A stretch of DNA of 49,695 bases from Deltaproteobacteria bacterium (GTDB lineage: Bacteria > Desulfobacterota > Desulfobulbia > Desulfobulbales > SURF-16), in contig JAOZOY010000014.1 of the NCBI GenBank assembly GCA_029933005.1, positions 1 through 49,695 on the forward strand. Reading direction: 5' to 3'. The notes under the pieces are model-generated. The model was not told where the DNA came from. It saw only the letters and a program-made list of their open reading frames with translations, and did no database searches. Numbering within the stretch: the stretch's first letter is position 1; each line of letters opens with the position of its first letter. The translations under genes were made by a program, and so were the position numbers. Below, in pieces: positions 1 to 9,723 of the stretch.

Positions 1-165
1 CGTATTGAAGCATATTTGGATAAAAAAGAATATGAAAAGAGCCTGAAAGTGAGCGATAAGGAATTCAGAGAGCTTAATATCAGCCTGAAATTAAAGAATC
101 CAACTGAATTTTGTGGTCATGGAAAAAAAAAGGACGCTGGATTTCTCCAGCGTCCTTTTTGTTAA
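1..165 (+). pseudogene. 3' end of an unidentified ORF, possibly a transposase tail
   Basis: An open frame enters from the left edge and ends at a TAA at 163-165, about 54 codons. The first 29 residues, with LDKKEYEKSLKVSDKEF and then LNI, resemble the C-terminal part of ISAzo13-type DDE transposases, where a similar LDxxxYxxGxKVSDEE...LNI stretch precedes the last conserved WNY motif. That last motif is absent here and the frame runs into the terminator hairpin, so the tail looks degraded or frameshifted. The resemblance is from memory and short; the fragment could also be the end of an unrelated gene. It points toward the minus-strand operon and shares its terminator. Confidence 0.3.
132..163. 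terminator. Strong rho-independent terminator, probably bidirectional
   Basis: A perfect 10-bp stem (GGACGCTGGA / TCCAGCGTCC) with a TTTC loop is flanked by nine A's on the left and TTTTTGTT on the right. It therefore has a U-tract in both directions. It closes the long minus-strand operon ending with mvhD (stop at 200) and the plus-strand fragment entering from the left edge. Confidence 0.85.
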
Positions 166-199
166 AATTGCATTATTTTATTTTACTGTTCTAAAATTT

Positions 200-802
200 T
201 CATCCAAAACCAGAGGTTATCGTTTTGCTGAGTTTTTTATCAAGCAGTTCGGAGATATGGGCCTCGCTGAAGTCATTATCTTTGCGCATAGCCTTTGTCG
301 TGTTGCCAAAACCGATCCTGAGTTTTTTGCTGGTCACTAGCTCATACGCCTTCTGCAGCTGTTGCTTTAACTCTTCAGGATCCATTCCTTCAGCTTTACC
401 CAGGGGGCCGAGATCTTTTATCTCTGCGGTGAAATCGGTGATCAGTTTCACAAAACGGGGGGCCTCGGCCGCCGAGGCCCATTTCAAATTATACCTTTCA
501 GGCCGGATCCCTGCTTCCTGCATAATTTTCTGCACAAGGCCGTTGACTCCAAGAGCATCATAATTACCAAACTGGTAATGACATTCGCCGAGTTGTCAGC
601 CGCCTGTGAAGATGCCGTCCGCGCCTTCCAGAAAACCTTTCAGGATAAAGGCGGGATCAATCCGCCCGGTGCACATGACACGAATGGTTCGATGGTTCGG
701 CGGATATTGATAACGGGACACCCCTGCGGCATCAGCTGCCGCATAGCAGCACCAGTTACAGAGAAACCCGAGAATTCTGGGGTTAAAATCTTCCTGACTC
801 AT
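200..802 (-). CDS. mvhD: MvhD-like iron-sulfur subunit, selenoprotein (Sec69)
   Basis: This 200-residue protein is split by the ORF track into two pieces at an in-frame TGA (598-596). Read through, it gives GG-U-QLGECHYQFGNYDA, matching the MvhD/VhuD family, where this position is Cys or Sec. N-terminal CNWCCY and MCTGR motifs supply further cysteines for the [2Fe-2S] cluster. In known complexes MvhD carries electrons between a hydrogenase or formate dehydrogenase and HdrA. Its ATG lies 3 nt after the hdrA stop, with an AAAGAGG ribosome site inside the hdrA end, so the two are translationally linked. No MvhA/G hydrogenase is nearby, so the fdhA product upstream is the likely partner (inference). 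The frame is otherwise intact, which argues against a pseudogene. Confidence 0.9.
563..579 (-). promoter_or_regulatory. Candidate bacterial SECIS hairpin in mvhD
   Basis: It starts 16 nt after the in-frame UGA. The mRNA-sense sequence is a perfect 6-bp stem ATTACC / GGTAAT with loop AGTTT. Placement and a G near the loop start fit bacterial SECIS elements read by SelB. Confidence 0.7.
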
Positions 803-805
803 ATC

Positions 806-3800
806 TTATACCTCTTTCGAGCCGCCGGCCACCGTTGTTACAGCGCCAAAGGCCTCGATTTGGGAATTAATTTGTTCATTGGTAAATCCGGCCATGGAAA
901 TTGCAAAAGTCGGACAGCGTGACGCGCAGATTCCACATCCCTTACATGAGGCGGCAATGGTCTCCGCCTTTTTCTTTTTGCCTATCTTAAGCATCTGTAT
1001 AGCCTGATAAGGGCAGAGACTGGCGCAGATGCCGCAGCCGATACAGGTCTCTTTATCAACGCTAGAGACAATGGGAGCGACCGAGACATACCCTTTGACC
1101 AGTGGAATTGCAGCCTTTGCCGCCGCCGCCTGGGCCTGAACAATGATTTCGTCCAAAGGCTTTGGTGAATGAGCCAGGCCGCAGACATAGACGCCGTCAA
1201 CAGGGAGTTCAACCGGACGGAGCTTGACATGGGCTTCCAGATAAAAGTCATTGGCGTTCACCGGAACCTTGAGCAGTTGGGAAAGTTCCTTTGTACCCTC
1301 GGGAACAATTCCGACACTTAAAACAAGCAAATCAGGCTCGATTGTAACGTCTTCTCTCAAGATGGGATCAAAATAGGAAACAATGGTTTTATTTCCTTTT
1401 TTAAGAACTTCAGGCTTTTCTTCAACTGTGTATGGCGTAAAGATGACTCCCTTTTCCCTGGCCTCACGATATGCATCCTCGGCATAGCCATAGGTGCGCA
1501 TGTCGCGATAGAGGACAATAATCTGGGAGTTCGGATTAATCTCCTTGATTTTCAAAGCATTCTTGACGGCATGGTTGCAACAGATCTTGCTGCAATATTG
1601 CAGATCATCGCCTCTGGAACCGGCGCATTGAATCATGACAACGCTATCCGGAGCGCGATTCTTTGCCCGGCCTGCCAGCCGAGTTTCCAGATCCTTCTGG
1701 GTCATGACCTTTTTGGATTGACCAAGGAGATACTTGTCCGGCCTGTGCTCTTTTCCGCCGGTGGCAATGATTACTACACCATGATCAATAGTCTGCTCAA
1801 CCTGTTTTTTTCCTTTTTTTGAAGAAATTACCGAGGAAAAATTACCGACAAAACCACTGATTGATTCCAGTGCGGCACTGGTCAGAACATCAATTTTTTT
1901 ATGTTTTTTGACCCGATCATTCAATTTTTTCAGCAGATCAACGGTATTTTCACCCTTGATTGTCGTTTTAATCGACTGCAGATGTCCGCCGAGCTTGCTG
2001 CCTTTTTCGAGAAGAGTGCAATGAAAACCCTGATCAGCCAGACTCTCGGCCGCTGTTAACCCGGCAACCCCGCCGCCAATAATCAGGGCCTGGGAATTAA
2101 CCGGAACGGTCTGCTCCTTGAGGGGCTGGATTAAACGGGCTTTAGCCACGCCCATGCGAACTAGATCCATGGACTTATCTGTGGCCGCATCAGGTTCATT
2201 AGCATGAACCCAGGAACACTGGTCACGGATATTCACCATTTCAAAGAGGCATCTGTTCAGCCCGGCATCCTTCAAAGTTTCCTGGAAAAGAGGCTCGTGG
2301 GTTCGGGGAGAACAGGCGGCAATAACGACACGATTGAGATTATGCTCTTTGATTTTTCCAACGAGCATCTCCTGCGCATCCTGGGAACAGCTGTATAAGG
2401 TGTCATCGTGATAAACAACATTTTCCATGGTTCCGGCATAGTCATCGACTTTATGGACATCAACCGTACCGCTGATATTGATGCCGCAATGACAGACGAA
2501 AACACCGACTCGAACTTCATCATCTACTTTAATTTCCTGCTCATCGGGATAGGATTTATGGACAATTCCCTTGCCGCGCTGCTGTTTCAACATGGCGGAC
2601 GCAATACCCGCCGCCGCGCTGGACTGGGTAACGCTCTCGGGAATATCCTTGGGGCCCTGAAAGGCGCCGGCAACAAAAATTCCCTTCCGGCTGGATGCCA
2701 GCGGAGCAAAAGAGCTCGTCTCGCAGAAATCATATTTATTCAATTTAAAATCAGCGATTCGGGACAGATCCCGGGCGCTTTTCGGCGCATCAAGACCAAC
2801 TGAGAGGACCACCATATCAAAAGGATCGAAACGATGGGTTTCATCCATGGTTGAGTAGGTCAATTTTAACTGTTTGCCCCAAGGCATGACATCAGCAACC
2901 TTGGCCCGGACAAACTTGATGTCAAATTGTTCAACCGCCCTTGTCTGGGCCGCATCAAAATCCTTGCCCTGGGTCCGCATGTCCATGTAGAAAATGGTAA
3001 TCTCACACTCGGGATCATGCTCTTTAGCCACCATGGCTTCTTTAATAGCATACATGCAGCAAACGGATGAGCAGTAACCGTTGTCGCAGCCGATATCGCG
3101 AGAACCGACGCACTGAATAAAAGCAATTTTTTTCGGATGACGTCGGTCGGACAGACAACGGACTTCACCCTCAAACGGGCCGGATGGATTGAGCAGTCTT
3201 TCAAATTCAATACTGGTCACCACATCGGGATGCTTGCCGTAGCTGTATTTTTCTAAAGCACTTTCCGGAACTCGGCCAAAACCGGGGGCCATAATCACAG
3301 CACCGATATTAATTTTACGTTCAATTGGTTTCTGAGTAAAATCAATGGCATTACTGCGGCAGACCGGCACACAGATCTGGCAGGTATCATGCTTTAAATA
3401 CAGACAGGCCGCCGGATCAATAAAATAGGTCGCAGGCACAGCCTGGGGATAATCAATATGAATGGGCCGGGTAATGGCCAGGCCTTCGTTATATTCATCA
3501 ACAAGATGACGGGGACAATACGTGGTACAAAGACCACAGGCCGTACACTTGTCGGCGTTAATATAACGCGGGTTTAAGCGAATTTTTGCGGAAAAATCTC
3601 CCGGCTTTCCATCAAGGGAAAGAAAGTCGGCATTGCTCAGAATTTCAATATTTGGAGACCGACCGGCCTCAACAAGCTTCGGAGCAAGAATTCAGAGCGA
3701 ACAGTCGTTCGTCGGAAAAGTCTTGTCAAGTTGGGCCATTGCGCCTCCAACCGCCGCAGACTTTTCAACCAGATAGACGTAATAGCCAAGCTCGGTCAAA

Positions 3801-3901
3801 TCAAGCGCCGCCTGGACGCCGGCCACACCACCGCCAACCACCATGACGCTTCCTGCTCTGTTATCTTCCGCTGCACCCTTCGGCGCTGCTGCCTGTCCCA
3901 T
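806..3901 (-). CDS. hdrA: Double-length HdrA-type flavoprotein, selenoprotein (Sec70)
   Basis: Read through an in-frame TGA (3694-3692) this gives a 1031-residue protein; the ORF track shows only residues after about 155 plus a short N-terminal piece. Order of parts: FAD Rossmann motif [24 protein letters not shown], where HdrA proteins have Cys or Sec; a 4Fe-4S motif [11 protein letters not shown] (about 119-129); a second HdrA-like unit opening with VFVCHCG and a second dinucleotide motif [12 protein letters not shown]; and two C-terminal ferredoxin motifs, [11 protein letters not shown] and [11 protein letters not shown]. HdrA is the flavin-bifurcating core of heterodisulfide reductase-type complexes. 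I chose the ATG at 3901, which follows GTGGAG at good spacing, over the GTG at 3913. HdrB and HdrC are not in the window. It is followed at 3 nt by mvhD and preceded by fdhA. Confidence 0.9.
3652..3672 (-). promoter_or_regulatory. Candidate bacterial SECIS hairpin in hdrA
   Basis: It begins 19 nt after the UGA. In mRNA sense TTGAGGCC pairs with GGTCTCCAA around a GGTC loop, about 8 bp with one bulged C and one G-U pair. It is weaker than the other three but has the same placement and a G-rich loop. Confidence 0.55.
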
Positions 3902-4003
3902 AATATACTCCACTTCATTGCCGGCTTGAAAAGCCTATGTATCACCGGCGTGCTATGGTTTATAATTTATTACTGTTGTAAATCAAAAAATAAATCGAAC
4001 GAA

Positions 4004-7000
4004 TCAAACAAGTTCAACTTTGATCGCGCAGACTTTATATTCTGGGCTGCGCGACAAGCGATCAAGGCTGTTTATAGTCAAAAGGTTAACCGGAGCCTCC
4101 GCGAAATGATAAGGAATAAAAACGGTTCCTTCCTGGGATCGTTCGGTTATGGTCGTCCTGATTTTGATCTTGCCCCTTCTTGAGGTGATCTGAAGCCAGG
4201 ATTTTTCTTCAATGCCAAGTTTATCTGCGTCTTCCTGACAAATTTCAGCAAAGGCCTCGGGACTGATTTCTTCAATACCCGGAGTTTTTCTGGTCATGCT
4301 GCCAAAATTATACTGGGCCATTTCACGACCGGTAGTGAGTATCATCGGATATTCCTCATCCGGCGGTTCGGAAGGCCCGGTGTAATCCTCGGGGATGAAA
4401 AGTCCCCTGCCCCTGGTGAAGCTGCCAATATGGAGGACCGGGGTTCCGGGATGCTCCTCATCCGGACAGGGCCACTGAATACCCTCTTTCTCGATACGTT
4501 CATAACTGATCCCGCTGTACTGGGGCAGCAGAGATGAGATTTCTTCAAAAATTTCCCTGGGACTGTCATACTTCATGTTGTAGCCCATTTTCTGGGAGAG
4601 ATCACAGATAATCTTCCAATCCGGTCTAGCCTCTCCCGGCGGATCAACGGCCTTGCGCACCCGCTGCACCCGCCTTTCCGTGCAGGTGAAAGTGCCGTCT
4701 TTCTCAGCATAACAGGCAGCCGGAAGAACAACATCCGCCATTTTGGCTGTATCAGTGAGAAAAATATCCTGAACGACCATGAAGTCGAGTTTTTCAATAG
4801 CCTTTATGGCATGGCCGGCATTGGGATCGGCAAGAACAGGATCCTCGCCGAAGACATACAATCCCCTGATATTCCCATCCAGGATATCATCCCAGACTTC
4901 TGTGGCCGGTTTGCCGAGTCTCCGTGGCAATCTTACTTTCCAGAGCTTTTCATATTTGGCAAAAAATTCATCATTGGTCAATCCAACATAGCCTGGCAGA
5001 GTATTGAAAAGTGCCCCCATGTCGCAGGCACCCTGAACATTGTTCTGACCCCGTAATGGATTAACCCCGCCGCCGGCAACTCCGAGTTTTCCGCAGAGCA
5101 TGGCCAGATTGGCGATGGATTTGACATTATCCGTACCGGAAGCGTGATGGGCCAGACCCATGCCATAATAAATGGCAGATTTTTTGCCGGCGCCGGCATA
5201 AAGCCTGGCTGCTTCAAAAAGCTGATTCTCGGGTATTCCTGTTATTTCGGAGACATAAGACGGCGTGTATTTTCTTGTAACGCTCTCAAGTTCCTCAACA
5301 TTTTCTGTTCTTTCCTTGACAAACTCTTTATCCCAAAGACTTTCTTCAAGAATGATATGACAGAGACCATTTAACAGAGCCACATCCGTGCCCGGTTTGA
5401 TCCTGAGCCAGAGATCGGCCTGGTTGGCAAAATCAGTTCCACGAGGATCAACTACAATCAGCTTGGCGCCTCTGGCAACGGCCTGGTGCAGACGCAAGCC
5501 AATGGTGGGATGCCCGGTATCGGCATTAGAGCCGATCATGAAAATCACATCAGCCTGACCAATATCACTAATTGAGTTGGTCATGGCGCCGCTTCCGAAG
5601 GAGATGGCCAGACTGGCCACCGTGGGAGCGTGTCAGAGACGAGCGCAATGATCAATATTATTAGTGCCGATAGCCGCGCGCATGAACTTCTGCATGAGAA
5701 AATTTTCTTCATTGGTTGCACGGGCACAGGAAAATCCAGCTATGGAAATCGGCCCATACATGGCCTTCAGATCAAAAAAATTCTTGGCGACAACCTCAAG
5801 AGCCTCATCCCAGGTTGTTTCAACCAACTGATTATTTCTGCGAATCAGAGGCTTTGTCAAGCGGTCCTTATGCTGAATGAAATTAAAACCGAAGCGGCCC
5901 TTTATACAGAGAGCTCCATAGTTGGGCGCCTGCTCGGGATCAGCAGTTACCTCTATGATGGTTCCGCCCTTGACGTTAAGGATGATTTGACAGCCCGCGC
6001 CACAATAGGGACAGGTAGATCGGACCTTACGCACGCTTTCACTGACGACAGGAACAAGGAAGTCTTTTTTATTCAAAGCGCCGGTGGAGCAGTTATCTAC
6101 GCATTTGCCGCAGGAGACACAGTTATCCTTAAAAGTCAGCTTTAAATCCAGTGGAATACCATTTTCACCCATTGCACCACTGCTGATCTCAATGGCATCA
6201 TATTCACAGCTGTTCATGCAGCGCTGGCAGAAAATACACTTATTCAGGTCGACCACTATGTTGGGGTGGGAATCATCCTTCTGATACATAGGCTTTGTGC
6301 CCATGCCCGTTTTAAGGATATTAACCCCGTAATCGATATCAAGGGGTTTAAGGTTACAACGATCAAAGGCTGTACAGCCGCAGGAAAGACAACGTTCGGC
6401 TTCCCTTATTGCCTGTTTCTCGGTATAACCGAGATTCACTTCATCAAAATCCTGAATCGCGATTTCTGGCGGTCTTCCCGGCATTTTTTCCCGCAGCTTG
6501 ATATTAATTCCGTCAAAATTACTTAACCTGACATCATCAAAAGACTTGCCTCGGGTAAAATTGAAACGGCTTTCAGCCGGGGATTTGTCTTCATCCATGA
6601 CAAAGGCGTGGATATTTTCGGCAGCCCTGCGAGCCGAAACTACGGCTTGAATGACAGTACGGGGACCATTAACCGCATCACCTGCGGCAAAAACTCCGGA
6701 CACACTTGTCAGAGAATCACGAGGTGAAGCTTTGATGGTATTTTTCGGAGAAAGAAGCAGTTTTTCTTCCAGTTCTCCGCCGGAAAATGACTCTTCGCTG
6801 ACTATCAGTCCAAGAGAAGACACAACCGTATCCACCTCAAGGATATTGCTTGAGCCTGGAATAGCTTCCGGTAATCTGGTGCCACGTGCATTTGGCTCAC
6901 CCAGTCTCATCCGAATCAGTTCAACATTTAATGATTTATCTTCGTTTTCCGTAATGGATACCGGAGAAGCCATGAGCAGGAATTGAACTCCTTCCTTTTC

Positions 7001-8116
7001 AGCTTCTTTAATGACCCTTTGGTTGGCCGGCATCTCTTCCTGAGCCCGGGGATAAATTATCGTCACCTCATCAACACCGGAACGTAGCAGGGTACGAGAA
7101 GTTTCCATGGCGATATTATTGCCGCCGATCACTGCGGCCCGCCGACCATAATCTTTTTTAATCCGGCAGGCTACATCTTTAAGAAATTGAGCGGCATGAA
7201 GGACGGACGGCAAAGTTGCACCGGGGATTTCAAGTTTTTTGTCAGCACTGGTCCCTATGGCCAGCAAGATAGCGTTATATCCCTGGTCTTTTAGATCCTG
7301 AAGTGTGAAATCAGTACCCCATTTCTGGCTGAGACGGACGGAAATTCCCATCCTGAGAATCATATTTGTCTCAAAATCCAGAACATTGCGGGGAATTTTA
7401 TATTCGGGAATGCCGTACTGCAGCATGCCGCCAAGCTTGGGCATGGACTCCATGACTGTCACATCATGACCCTTTCGAGCCAGATAATAGGCACTGGTAA
7501 GACCTGCCGGACCACCGCCGATCACTGCCACCCGTTTGCCTGTAATCTTGGCCCGGGGAATTTTGAGATCGATGTGATTGGTCATGGTCCAGTCAGCAAC
7601 AAAACGTTTCAAATGATTGATTGAGACCGGTTCATCCACCAGAATACGGCGGCAGCGCGTTTCACAGAAACGTGGACAGACGCGTCCGACGGAAAAAGGA
7701 AAAGGGTTTCTCTCATAAACCAGGCGCAGAGCTTCTTCGTACTGGCCCTTGCTGACATGGGCGATATAGCCCTGAACATTGATCTGGCCGGGACAGGTCA
7801 GGTTGCAGGGGGCCTTGCAATCACCGAAATGATGACTGGAAATTCTTGCCAGTTTTTCCTGGCGAAGATTTTTCAAATTAGCAGAATCTGTCACCACGAC
7901 CATGCCATCCCTGGCCAAGGCAACACAGGAACGGACAGGATCCGCCATGCCCTCAATTTCAACAAGGCATATTTCACATGGTTCTTCCGAATTCTTGCCG
8001 TTGATGCGGCATAAAGTCGGAATAAAGATGTCCGCGCGCCGGGCAACCTCAAGAATGGTCAAGCTTTCCTCGGCAACGATCTCCAGACCGTTTATTTTTA
8101 ACGTTATCGTAGACAT
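4004..8116 (-). CDS. fdhA: Formate dehydrogenase alpha fused to GltD-like flavin module, selenoprotein (Sec828)
   Basis: The two ORFs 5633-8116 and 4004-5620 are one 1370-residue gene broken by a TGA (5635-5633) at the catalytic position: HCARL-U-HAPTVASL, matching the formate dehydrogenase active site. Order: [2Fe-2S] NuoG-like domain (C36, C47, C50, C64); cysteines of a GltD-type 4Fe-4S domain (100-155); FAD motif VIGGGPAGL (about 198) and a second nucleotide motif VIGGNNIAM (about 329); two ferredoxin motifs (C627 and C666 onward); then the Mo/W-bisPGD domain with CPYCGAGC at 702-709. It should interconvert formate and CO2. The flavin module suggests NAD(P)H as one electron partner, and the hdrA-mvhD genes downstream suggest ferredoxin or another acceptor as the second. 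Ends in a TAA-type stop 102 bp before hdrA. Confidence 0.93.
5603..5621 (-). promoter_or_regulatory. Candidate bacterial SECIS hairpin in fdhA
   Basis: It begins 11 nt after the UGA. TGGCCA / TGGCCA form a perfect 6-bp stem around a GTC loop, extended by a G-U and a G-C pair. This is the same place as the well-studied fdhF SECIS. Confidence 0.75.
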
Positions 8117-8133
8117 GTATATTTCGTCAGAAT

Positions 8134-8273
8134 GGTCGGGTTAGTCAAATTGGTCAAATTGGTCTTGTTGATCCTGTTAGGACTGTTGGTCCTAATTAGT
8201 CATGGTAGTCTGATTGTTTTGCGCAAACAATCAGACTAATAAGACCAGTAAGACTAACTAGACTAACAAGACA
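8134..8273. repeat. Inverted arrays of 9-nt repeats around a 12-bp palindrome
   Basis: Between acsC and fdhA. The left arm has GGTC or RGTC cores spaced 9 nt apart at 8134, 8143, 8152, 8161, 8170, 8188, 8198 and 8207. The right arm has GACY/GACA cores at 8234, 8243, 8252, 8261 and 8270, exactly 9 nt apart and in inverse orientation. The centre is a perfect 12-bp stem GTCTGATTGTTT / AAACAATCAGAC with loop TGCGC (8208-8236). No T-run follows, so it is not a standard terminator, though it could set the acsC to fdhA mRNA ratio. Confidence 0.75.
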
Positions 8274-8280
8274 AAACAAA

Positions 8281-9636
8281 CTATGCTGCCGGCTTCCACT
8301 CTTTCAAAAAGGCCGGTAGATGACCGGCTTCACGCGGGCCGATTGTAATCGTCCAGTCGGACAGTTCTTCCTCAAGTTCACCCTTGATCGTCGCCAGGTA
8401 ACCGGGAATAATCAATTCACGGTGTTTGATCTTATCTTCAATTCCGGACTTCTTGATAAACTGAGCGATAAGATCAGCGCCGAATTTGCCGGCGGCCCAG
8501 GCAGTCAAAACCGACAAACCTTCCGTATCCTTAATCAAAAGCCAGGATGGAACATTGCTGCCTTCAACTTCACCTGAGACAATAAAGTAGGTCAGAGAGA
8601 AATTACAGGTGATCATTACTGGTGAATTCTCGTCCGGTCCGTTGATTGAGTAGATATCTTCCTGTACCACCATGGGACGCTGGGGATCTGTAAAGATATT
8701 GAGACGTTCAAGTAACAAGGGAAAAAGAATATCGCCCTGAAGATCGGAGAGTACGACAATTCCGGCATATTTGGCAATCAGAACCGAAGTGATCATCGCC
8801 TCCATGAGAGGATCATCAGTCATCTCACAGGGGAACATAATAGTGGAAAAACCCAGGGGTTTGAACTTTGAATTAATAGCAGCCCTGCGCGCAACAATAT
8901 TATCCTCCAGGGCAGCCCGCAGGGTTCTTGCGCCGGTATCAATAACCATATCCTTAAGGCCTGCTCCAGTCAGTTTCTCAGAAAGAGCAATTGTCTCGTC
9001 AAGGTTTCCTCCCTTGAGTCCGAGAACACATCCCTGCTCCCTGGCCAGATCCGCCATGGCATCGGAATTATCCTGGTTGGCACCAAAAAGAAGCGGCTTT
9101 CTGTCGCCGCAGAGCTTCGTCCCTTGAACAAGGGTTTCCGAGTTGTCACTCATGAGAATCAGGTTGGCGTCTTCAGCTGTATCAAGGACTTTTTGAACAA
9201 GGCCGGTAAAGGCTGCCTGATCACCATCAGCATCCTTGATCGCAATGAGATCGGCTTTCATGAAGACCCCGACCCGTTCATAGCGAAGCGTTTTAAAACG
9301 GTCAATGCGGCCGTCGACATCGCTGTCCGACATTGATGTCGAGATAAGAACAGCGATACCAGTCGGGTTTTCAAAACGTTTTTCATGGCGAAAAAGACAT
9401 GTTTCGCCTCCGGTAGTAAAGGCTGAATCACCTGCTCCGATTTTAATTGTACGTATCGGCGGCGCTGAAGCTTCACCGATTGTTTCCTTTGCTTCGTCAC
9501 TGACATAAGGACATTCTTCAATTTCGATCTGTCCGGCAGCCACCTTCATGGCAAAGGCAAGGCAGGTCGGAATCCCGCACTCCCCGCAATTCTTCTTGGG
9601 CAGCATTTTAAGTATTTGAATACCGGTTAATGCCAT
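8281..9636 (-). CDS. acsC: Corrinoid iron-sulfur protein, large subunit
   Basis: The 451-residue product starts MALTGIQILKMLPKKNCGECG and carries the CGECGIPTCLAFA motif that binds the [4Fe-4S] cluster in AcsC/CdhE. The rest fits the TIM-barrel plus C-terminal cobalamin-binding layout of the family, and the length is normal. It carries the methyl group on cobalt between methyl-THF (through a methyltransferase not seen here) and acetyl-CoA synthase. A strong AGAGGGGGA ribosome site precedes the ATG. It is downstream of acsB (87 bp gap) and upstream of fdhA, from which it is separated by the inverted 9-nt repeat element. Confidence 0.95.
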   Translation of the reverse strand: MALTGIQILKMLPKKNCGECGIPTCLAFAMKVAAGQIEIEECPYVSDEAKETIGEASAPPIRTIKIGAGDSAFTTGGETCLFRHEKRFENPTGIAVLISTSMSDSDVDGRIDRFKTLRYERVGVFMKADLIAIKDADGDQAAFTGLVQKVLDTAEDANLILMSDNSETLVQGTKLCGDRKPLLFGANQDNSDAMADLAREQGCVLGLKGGNLDETIALSEKLTGAGLKDMVIDTGARTLRAALEDNIVARRAAINSKFKPLGFSTIMFPCEMTDDPLMEAMITSVLIAKYAGIVVLSDLQGDILFPLLLERLNIFTDPQRPMVVQEDIYSINGPDENSPVMITCNFSLTYFIVSGEVEGSNVPSWLLIKDTEGLSVLTAWAAGKFGADLIAQFIKKSGIEDKIKHRELIIPGYLATIKGELEEELSDWTITIGPREAGHLPAFLKEWKPAA

Positions 9637-9723
9637 TTTTTAATCCCCCTCTATCTCTATAATCTCAAAATCTTATAATTTAAGAATGCTATGTCAGGCT
9701 TATACTTTTGTTAATGATACGAC

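Noticed and set aside
596-8116. mvhD, hdrA and fdhA as pseudogenes broken by stop codons
   Set aside because: In each case the break is a single TGA at a known Cys/Sec site, the frame is unchanged on both sides, and a SECIS-like hairpin follows.
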